Positions 58,221 through 64,000 of a DNA stretch of 64,000 bases are shown in pieces. This DNA comes from Paenirhodobacter ferrireducens (lineage in GTDB: Bacteria; Pseudomonadota; Alphaproteobacteria; Rhodobacterales; Rhodobacteraceae), in assembly GCF_004022265.1 (NCBI RefSeq), contig NZ_SAVB01000001.1:1-64000 (forward strand), read 5' to 3'. Under the pieces are notes generated by a model. It saw nothing but the letters and a program-made list of their open reading frames with translations, searched no databases and was not told the DNA's origin. Each line of letters starts with the position of its first letter. Within the stretch, counting starts at the first letter, position 1. The translations under genes and the position numbers were made by a program.

Positions 58221-59477
58221 ATGATCGGGCGGAGGATTGCTCCTTCGACGCAGGAAGAGGACAAGCCGAAAGGCTTCGATGACTTCGAGCTGCGGCTTGG
58301 CGACGTGATGCGGGGCGAGCGCGCGACGCTCGCCAAGTCGTTGCTTGACGTGCAGCGCGAGCTGCGCATCAAGGCGGCCTATATCGCCGCGATCGAGAGC
58401 GGCGATGTCGCGGCCTTCGAGACGCCCTCCTTCATCGCGGGCTATGTGCGCTCCTATGCGCGCTATCTGGGCCTCGACCCGGACTGGGCCTTCCGCCGCT
58501 TCTGCGCCGAGGCGGGCTTCCAGCCGACGCATGGCATGGCCGCCGCCGCCTCCGGTCCCAAACCGCAGCGCCGCCCGGCCGATGTGGCCGAGGCGCTGGC
58601 CAATCCGAACGCCACCTTCGTGCCGAAGACCGAGGCGTTCTGGACCAAGATCGAACCGCGGGCCGTGGGCTCGGTGCTGGTTCTGGCGCTGGTCGCCGGC
58701 GGCATCGGCTATGGCGGCTGGACCGTGCTGCAGGAAGTGCAGCGCGTGCATCTCGCCCCGGTCGACCAGACCCCCGGCGTGGTCGCCGAAATCGACCCGC
58801 TGCAATCGGTGACCCCGGTGCAGACCGCAGACAACGACATGCCGCCCTCCGCCCCGGCGCCCGAGGCGCTCGACCGGATCTACCGGCCGCAGACGCTCGA
58901 CGTGCCGGTGCTGATCGCCCGTGACGGCCCGATCGCCGCGATCGACCCGAATCAGGTTGGCGTGCTGGCGGGCACCGGCGTCGCGCCGGCGCAGACCGCC
59001 GTGGCCCAGGTTCAGGCGGGCACCGTGCCCGCCGGGCAGGGCGTGCAGATGGCCGCCGCGACCCCAGTGCAGCCCGGCCCCGATGGCGCCGTGGTGCGCA
59101 CGCTCGGCGCCGATGTGCCGGCGGTCGAGGTGCTGGCGGTGCGGCCCTCCTGGGTGCGGATCTCGGCGGCGGATGGCTCGGTTCTGTTCGAGAAGGTGAT
59201 GGACGCCGGCGAGCGCTACATCGTGCCGAAGCTGGAAGAGGCGCCGGTGATGCGCGCGGGCGAGTCGGGGGCGATCTATTTCGCGGTGAACGGCATCGCG
59301 CATGGCCCGGTGGGCAAGCGTGGCGAGGTGACGAAGAACATCGTGCTCTCGCCCGAGGCGCTCGATCAGAAATACGCCGTGGCTGACATCACCGCGGATG
59401 GCGATCTGGCGAAGATGACCGCCGTTGCCGATGCGAGCGCCCTGGTGCCCGCCGCCGCGGAGCAGGCGGGCGAGTAA
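58221..59477 (+). CDS. RodZ-like membrane protein (HTH-TM-DUF4115)
   Basis: The 418-residue protein has an N-terminal cytoplasmic helix-turn-helix (GDVMRGERATLAKSLLDVQR, KAAYIAAIESGDVAAFETPS), one membrane segment (about 152-172: SVLVLALVAGGIGYGGWTVL), a Pro/Ala-rich linker and a C-terminal DUF4115 beta domain (VRPSWVRISAADGSVLFEKV, AGERYIVPKLEEAPVMRAGE). RodZ ties MreB to the cell wall machinery in rod-shaped cells. It is followed 85 bases later by ispG, an order seen widely. Confidence 0.85.
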   Translation: MIGRRIAPSTQEEDKPKGFDDFELRLGDVMRGERATLAKSLLDVQRELRIKAAYIAAIESGDVAAFETPSFIAGYVRSYARYLGLDPDWAFRRFCAEAGFQPTHGMAAAASGPKPQRRPADVAEALANPNATFVPKTEAFWTKIEPRAVGSVLVLALVAGGIGYGGWTVLQEVQRVHLAPVDQTPGVVAEIDPLQSVTPVQTADNDMPPSAPAPEALDRIYRPQTLDVPVLIARDGPIAAIDPNQVGVLAGTGVAPAQTAVAQVQAGTVPAGQGVQMAAATPVQPGPDGAVVRTLGADVPAVEVLAVRPSWVRISAADGSVLFEKVMDAGERYIVPKLEEAPVMRAGESGAIYFAVNGIAHGPVGKRGEVTKNIVLSPEALDQKYAVADITADGDLAKMTAVADASALVPAAAEQAGE

Positions 59478-59562
59478 GCGCCGCGCATGATGCGAAATCC
59501 CTTCGGCCGTTGCCCTCGGGCAGCGGCCGCTCTATGTCTGGGGCAGCAATCGGAGGCCCGAC

Positions 59563-60696
59563 ATGTCGCTCAATCCCATCCGTCCCTGGCGCAACATTGA
59601 ACGCCGCAAATCGCGGCAGATCATGGTGGGCAAGGTCCCGGTAGGGGGCGATGCGCCGATCTCGGTGCAGACGATGACCAATACCGACACCTCGGATGTG
59701 AAGGCGACGCTCGATCAGGTGCTGCGCGCGGCCGAGGTCGGCGCCGACATCGTCCGCGTCTCGACCCCGGACGAGGCCTCGACCCGGGCGCTGAAGGAGA
59801 TCTGCCGCGAAAGCCCGGTGCCGATCGTCGCCGACATCCATTTCCACTATCGCCGCGCGATCGAGGCCGCCGAGGCCGGCGCCGCCTGCCTGCGCATAAA
59901 CCCGGGCAACATCGGCGACGAGCGTCGGGTCAGGGAAGTGATCCGCGCCGCCAAGGACCATGGCTGCTCGATCCGGATCGGGGTGAATGCCGGCTCGCTC
60001 GAGAAGCATCTGCTCGAGAAATACGGCGAGCCGTGCCCCGACGCGATGGTCGAAAGCGCGCTCGAACATATCCGCATCCTCGAGGACAACGACTTCCGCG
60101 AGTACAAGGTCTCGGTGAAGGCCTCGGACGTGTTCCTTGCCGCCGCCGCCTATCAGGGCCTCGCCGAGGCGACCGACGCGCCCATCCACCTTGGCATCAC
60201 CGAGGCGGGCGGGATGATTGCCGGCACGGTGAAATCGGCGATCGGGCTGGGCAACCTCTTGTGGATGGGCATCGGCGACACGATCCGCGTCAGCCTCTCG
60301 GCCGATCCGGTCGAGGAGGTGAAGGTCGGCTTCGAGATCCTGAAGTCGCTCGGCCTGCGCACCCGCGGCGTGCAGATCATCTCCTGCCCGAGCTGCGCGC
60401 GGCAGGGCTTCGACGTGATCAAGACGGTCGAGGTCCTTGAGAAGCGGCTTGAACACATCAAGACGCCGATGAGCCTCAGCATCATCGGCTGCGTGGTGAA
60501 CGGGCCCGGCGAGGCGCTGATGACCGATATCGGCTTCACCGGCGGCGGCGCGGGGGCGGGCATGGTCTACATGGCCGGCAAGCAGAGCCACAAGCTGTCG
60601 AACGAGCAGATGGTCGACGAGATCGTGCGCCTCGTCGAGGAGCGCGCGGCACGGCTCGAGGCCGAGGCTCAGGCGGCCGAGGCTGCGGCCCAGTAA
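59563..60696 (+). CDS. ispG: 4-hydroxy-3-methylbut-2-enyl diphosphate synthase
   Basis: The 377-residue Fe-S enzyme acts in the MEP isoprenoid pathway. Motifs: [60 protein letters not shown], and the cluster cysteines in [15 protein letters not shown] and [20 protein letters not shown]. Full length. Confidence 0.97.
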   Translation: MSLNPIRPWRNIERRKSRQIMVGKVPVGGDAPISVQTMTNTDTSDVKATLDQVLRAAEVGADIVRVSTPDEASTRALKEICRESPVPIVADIHFHYRRAIEAAEAGAACLRINPGNIGDERRVREVIRAAKDHGCSIRIGVNAGSLEKHLLEKYGEPCPDAMVESALEHIRILEDNDFREYKVSVKASDVFLAAAAYQGLAEATDAPIHLGITEAGGMIAGTVKSAIGLGNLLWMGIGDTIRVSLSADPVEEVKVGFEILKSLGLRTRGVQIISCPSCARQGFDVIKTVEVLEKRLEHIKTPMSLSIIGCVVNGPGEALMTDIGFTGGGAGAGMVYMAGKQSHKLSNEQMVDEIVRLVEERAARLEAEAQAAEAAAQ

Positions 60697-60841
60697 AGGC
60701 CGCAGGGGACGGCAAATCCCCGCCGGTTCCCGCGAAGCACCTGAAATCATTGTGACGGCCGTCTCCGGAACGGGGGCGGCCGTTTCCCGTTTCTCCTTCA
60801 CATCGCGGCGCGCACAGCCGCCGCCACAAGGAGGACAGCAG

Positions 60842-61516
60842 ATGTTCAACCGTTCGACCAGGATCTTCGCCCTTGCGGGTCTCGGCCTCGTCACCGCCGC
60901 CGGGTCGGCCGCGGCGCTGCAGGCCGTCGTTGCCGCGCCCGTCACCCTTTACGCCGCCCCCGCCCCGGGGGCGCAGGCGGTGGCCGATGCGCCGGCTGCC
61001 ACCGCGCTCACCGTCGAGGGCTGTCTCGCCGACGCGCCCTGGTGCGAGGTCACCTATAACGGCGTCGCGGGCTGGGCCCCGGCGGGCCAGCTCGGCGTGC
61101 AGAGCGGCGACAAGATGGTGATGCTGTCCGAGCGTCCGGCGGGCGTCACGGTGAAGACCGTGACCTATCAGACCGGCACCAAGGAAGGGCAGGGCGCCGC
61201 GGCACTTGCCGGGGTCGGCTCGGGGGCTGCCGCGGGGGCGGCGATCGGCGGGCCGGCGGGCGCCGTGGTCGGGGCGCTTCTCGGCGGCGTCGCCTTCGGC
61301 GAGGCGGCGAAACCCACGACCGAGACCGAGACCTTCGTCGAGAAGAACCCGGTGCCGCCGGTCTATCTCTCGGGCGATCTCGCCCCGGGCGCGGTGCTGC
61401 CCGACACCGTCACGCTCGTCCCGGTGCCCGACAGCCCCTATGCCTATGTGAACGTGAACGATCACCCGGTGCTGGTGACCCCCGACAACCGCCAGATCGT
61501 CTATATCGTGAACTGA
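60842..61516 (+). CDS. periplasmic protein with SH3-like and glycine-zipper segments (DUF1236-like)
   Basis: The 224-residue protein has a signal peptide (RIFALAGLGLVTAAGSAAA). An SH3-like part follows (VTLYAAPAPGAQAVADAPAA, VEGCLADAPWCEVTYNGVAG WAPA), then a glycine zipper (AGVGSGAAAGAAIGGPAGAV), then a DUF1236-like end (YLSGDLAPGAVLPDTVTLVP, VTPDNRQIVYIVN). Such proteins may bind the envelope; no precise function. Confidence 0.75.
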   Translation: MFNRSTRIFALAGLGLVTAAGSAAALQAVVAAPVTLYAAPAPGAQAVADAPAATALTVEGCLADAPWCEVTYNGVAGWAPAGQLGVQSGDKMVMLSERPAGVTVKTVTYQTGTKEGQGAAALAGVGSGAAAGAAIGGPAGAVVGALLGGVAFGEAAKPTTETETFVEKNPVPPVYLSGDLAPGAVLPDTVTLVPVPDSPYAYVNVNDHPVLVTPDNRQIVYIVN

Positions 61517-61545
61517 CCGCAGGCCTCCCCCGGCATGGCATGACA

Positions 61546-61569
61546 AAGGGGCGCAAACCTGCGCCCCTT
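61546..61569 (+). terminator. terminator after the SH3-like gene
   Basis: AAGGGGCGC / GCGCCCCTT with a 6-base loop. Confidence 0.7.
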
Positions 61570-61580
61570 CTGCCTGCGTC

Positions 61581-61645
61581 CAGTTGCCCCAAATATCCCG
61601 GGGGGAGCCCGGGACACGGGCGGGGGGCAGCGCCCCCCCCCCTTC
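61581..61645. repeat. intergenic repeat with GC hairpin
   Basis: CAGTTGCCCCAAATATCCCG followed by GGGGGG, then CGGGGGGCAGCGCCCCCCC. It is the same combination of a CCCGGGxATxT core and a GGGGGCAGCGCCCCC hairpin as at 37412 and 44656. Confidence 0.55.
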
Positions 61646-61651
61646 GCCGTC

Positions 61652-62398
61652 TCAGCCGCGCTGCTCGGCGACGATCTTCGCCATCGCCTCCTCGGGGGCA
61701 TAGCCGCGCAGCATCTCGTTGCCGATGATGAAGGTCGGCGTGCCCGAGATGTTCATCCGCTCGGCGAGCTGGTGGTTCGCACGCAGCACCGCCGTCACCT
61801 CCTCGGTGTTCATCTTCTTGATGATCGCGTCGGCGTCGAACTTGTTGTCCTCGGCCAGACGCTTCAGCCCCTCGAGGCTGATGTCGCCGCGCATCCCGAT
61901 CAGCGCGTCATGCACGGTCTTGTAGGCCGCATCGCCCGCCACCTGCTTCGTCGCCACCGCAAAGCGGGCGCCCAGTTCCGACTGCTGGCTCAGGATCGGG
62001 AATTCCTTCACGATCAGGCGGATGTTGCCATCCTTCTTGAGCAGGTCCTCGACCTCGGGGAAGGCCTTCTTGCAGTAGGTGCACTTGTAATCCATGAACT
62101 CGACGATGGTCACGTCGCCCTCGGGATTGCCGCCGACCCAGCTGAAGCCATCCTCGAAGATGTCCTTGGCATTGGTGTCGACGAGGGTCTTGTCGTTCTC
62201 GACCGCGGCAGCCTGCTGACGCTCCTCGAGCACGTTGATCGCCTCGACCAGAACCTCGGGGTTCTGCATCAGATAGTCCTTCACCGCCTCGCCGAAGGCG
62301 GCCTTCTCCTCGGTCGTCATCTTCGACAGATCGAGCGCGCCCGCCGGTGCGGCAAGCGCCGTGGAGAGGGCAAGGGCGGACAGCAGCGTGCGGGTCAT
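61652..62398 (-). CDS. DsbA-family thioredoxin-like periplasmic protein
   Basis: The 248-residue protein has a signal peptide (MTRTLLSALALSTALAAPAG, cut near AGA) and the thioredoxin fold with VTIVEFMDYKCTYCKKAFPE (CTYC active site) and ISGTPTFIIGNEMLRGYAPE with the cis-Pro. The N-terminal segment (MTTEEKAAFGEAVKDYLMQN, PEVLVEAINVLEE) is typical of the ScsC/Com1-like DsbA group. It oxidises or isomerises disulfides in the periplasm. Confidence 0.9.
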   Translation of the reverse strand: MTRTLLSALALSTALAAPAGALDLSKMTTEEKAAFGEAVKDYLMQNPEVLVEAINVLEERQQAAAVENDKTLVDTNAKDIFEDGFSWVGGNPEGDVTIVEFMDYKCTYCKKAFPEVEDLLKKDGNIRLIVKEFPILSQQSELGARFAVATKQVAGDAAYKTVHDALIGMRGDISLEGLKRLAEDNKFDADAIIKKMNTEEVTAVLRANHQLAERMNISGTPTFIIGNEMLRGYAPEEAMAKIVAEQRG

Positions 62399-62587
62399 CG
62401 GATCATCCTTTGTGTCGCCCCGGGGAAGCGGGGCAGGTCGCGGCCACACTGGCCAATCGGGCGGGCAGGCGCAAGGGGGCGGGCGCGCCGGTGCAGGGAG
62501 CAAGGCCAGACCCCGAGGCACCGACCATTGACCCCGGGCCCGGGCCGTCCTATCGCCCCTTAAGGATTTTCAGGATGGAGCAGGGAC

Positions 62588-63727
62588 ATGCGCTTCTCAA
62601 CCCGTGGTCAGGTCGATCCCTTTATTGTGATGGACGTGATGGAAGCCGCCCGCGCCGCCGAGGCCGCCGGCCGGCGCATCATCCACATGGAGGTGGGCCA
62701 GCCCTCGACGCCCGCGCCCGCTGCGGCGCGCAAGGCGCTTGCCGCGGCGCTCGATGAGAACCCGCTCGGCTATACCGTCGCGCTCGGCCTGCCCGATCTG
62801 CGCGCGGGCATCGCGGCGCTTTATGCCCGCTGGTATGGTGTCGATCTCGACCCCGGCCGGGTGATCGTCACCGCGGGCTCCTCGGGCGCCTTCCTGCTCG
62901 CCTTCTCGGCGCTTTTCGATGCGGGCGACCGCGTCGCGCTTGGCGAGCCGGGCTATCCGAGCTATCGCCAGATCCTGCGCGCGATGTCGGTGACCCCGGT
63001 GGGCATGCCCACCAGCGCCGAAAACCGCTATCAGCCGGTGCCTGCCGACATCCCCGAAAACGTGCAGGGGCTGATTGTCGCCTCGCCCGGCAACCCCTCG
63101 GGCACGATGCTCGGCAAGCCGGAGCTTTCCGCGCTGATGCAGGCGGCCTCGGCGCGCGACATCGCCTTCGTCTCCGACGAGATCTATCACGGCCTCGATT
63201 ACGAGGGCCGCGCGATCAGCGCGCTCGAGGTCTCGGACGAGGCCTATGTGATCAACTCCTTCTCGAAATACTTCTCGATGACGGGCTGGCGCGTCGGCTG
63301 GATGGTGGTGCCCGAGGACCACGTCCGCACCGTCGAGCGGCTGGCGCAGAACATGTTCATCTGCCCGCCGCATGCGAGCCAGGTGGCGGCGCTTGCCGCT
63401 CTTGGCGCGATCGACGAGCTCGAGGCGAACCGCGCCGTCTATGCCGCGAACCGGCGGCTGATGCTCGAGGGGCTGCCGAAGGCGGGCTTCACCGAGATCG
63501 CCCCGCCCGATGGCGCCTTCTACATCTATGCCGACGTGTCCGATCTGACCGGGGACAGCCGCGCTTTCGCCGCCGAGATCCTCGACAAGGCCGGTGTCGC
63601 CGTCACCCCGGGGCTCGACTTCGATCCGGCGCGCGGCCACCGCACGCTGCGCTTCTCCTATGCGCAGGGCACCGCCGAGATCGAGGAGGGGCTCGCCCGC
63701 CTCACCGCCTTCATGGCGGCGCGCTGA
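62588..63727 (+). CDS. class I/II pyridoxal-phosphate aminotransferase
   Basis: The 379-residue enzyme reads RIIHMEVGQPSTPAPAAARK, GLPDLRAGIAALYARWYGVD, VTAGSSGAFLLAFSALFDAG, VASPGNPSGTMLGKPELSAL, VSDEIYHGLDYEG, the PLP lysine in NSFSKYFSMTGWRVGWMV, and RTLRFSYAQGTAEI with the substrate-binding Arg. Specificity (aspartate, aromatic or alanine) cannot be read from the sequence. It is followed by the amidase gene. Confidence 0.92.
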   Translation: MRFSTRGQVDPFIVMDVMEAARAAEAAGRRIIHMEVGQPSTPAPAAARKALAAALDENPLGYTVALGLPDLRAGIAALYARWYGVDLDPGRVIVTAGSSGAFLLAFSALFDAGDRVALGEPGYPSYRQILRAMSVTPVGMPTSAENRYQPVPADIPENVQGLIVASPGNPSGTMLGKPELSALMQAASARDIAFVSDEIYHGLDYEGRAISALEVSDEAYVINSFSKYFSMTGWRVGWMVVPEDHVRTVERLAQNMFICPPHASQVAALAALGAIDELEANRAVYAANRRLMLEGLPKAGFTEIAPPDGAFYIYADVSDLTGDSRAFAAEILDKAGVAVTPGLDFDPARGHRTLRFSYAQGTAEIEEGLARLTAFMAAR

Positions 63728-63781
63728 GCGGTTTCGCGCCGCATCGGCCCGCGCTATAGTCGCCCGAAAAACGGAGCAGGC

Positions 63782-64000
63782 ATGACACGCATCCTTCGGC
63801 TTTTCGCGGCGCTCTGGCTCGGGCTCGCGGGGCTCGCCACGGCGCAGGAGACCGGGCTTTCGGCGCTGGCCCGGCTCGAGCCCGGGCGCAGTTCGGTCAC
63901 CACGTCCGGTCAGGCGACCGAGGTCGCGCTCGGCCTGACCCAGGCGGTGCCGTTCCGCGCCTTCCTGCTCGACGCGCCGCCGCGCCTTGTCGTCGATTTC
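63782..64000 (+). CDS. N-acetylmuramoyl-L-alanine amidase, AmiC type (N-terminal part, cut by window edge)
   Basis: MTRILRLFAALWLGLAGLAT is a signal peptide (cut near ATAQE), followed by the start of an AMIN domain (VALGLTQAVPFRAFLLDAPP, RLVVDF), the septal-targeting domain of AmiC-type amidases. The Amidase_3 catalytic domain would lie beyond the window, so the name is an inference from the AMIN part. Confidence 0.7.
   Translation, partial: MTRILRLFAALWLGLAGLATAQETGLSALARLEPGRSSVTTSGQATEVALGLTQAVPFRAFLLDAPPRLVVDF

Overview
The window is high-GC alphaproteobacterial DNA of Rhodobacteraceae type (Rhodobacter/Paracoccus-like). This rests on a 5-aminolevulinate synthase hemA with an FnrL-like box, olsB, the order DUF177-rpmF-plsX-fabH-ihfA-merR, the obgE-proB pair, and short intergenic repeats of the GAGGTATTT...GGCAAGATGAAAG type. 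No rRNA and no CRISPR array were seen.

The window has two halves. Positions 1 to about 27610 are accessory and partly decaying. They hold an IS110 end, a broken IS3 element, plasmid- or phage-like small ORFs, an intact three-gene ABC efflux operon (HlyD / RbbA / YhhJ type) with a divergent TetR-type regulator, then a graveyard of D-2-hydroxyacid dehydrogenase, D-amino acid dehydrogenase and LysR pseudogenes. In that graveyard an IS3 element is itself interrupted by an IS30 element with a visible 3-bp target duplication. An intact alkaline phosphatase follows, with a Tat-exported DUF3299-like protein and an ABC ATPase/permease pair that may handle zinc. The most unusual locus is 20081-25716, minus strand: a DUF218 (YdcF/ElyC-like) protein, a 1276-residue fusion of a MurC-type Mur ligase with a complete nonribosomal peptide synthetase A-T-TE module, and a NagZ-type GH3 glycosidase. 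The half ends with remnants of a mobilisable plasmid (RepC-like fragment, MobC, truncated relaxase) and a tyrosine integrase whose 3' end reads into a tRNA with a CAT anticodon, a classic attachment site and island boundary.

Positions from about 27640 to 64000 are ordinary core chromosome: purMN, rnd, hisC, sufE, bolA, a J-domain protein, gatB, dcd, tRNA-Pro, a MerR-like regulator, ihfA, fabH, plsX, rpmF, DUF177, bamE, olsB, metNIQ, uup, a CaiB-type racemase, rplU-rpmA, obgE-proB, an M20 peptidase, hemA, a RodZ-like protein, ispG, a DsbA-like protein, an aminotransferase and the start of an AmiC-type amidase.

The candidate novel system is the MurC-NRPS cluster. A Mur ligase activates the lactyl carboxylate of a UDP-muramic acid. 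The fused A-T-TE module would load one amino acid as a thioester, so the ligase could take the place of a condensation domain and put an aminoacyl thioester on a cell-wall precursor. The thioesterase has a Cys in the nucleophile position, and the neighbours are a NagZ-like and an ElyC-like protein. All assignments come from reading the sequence; no searches were run.
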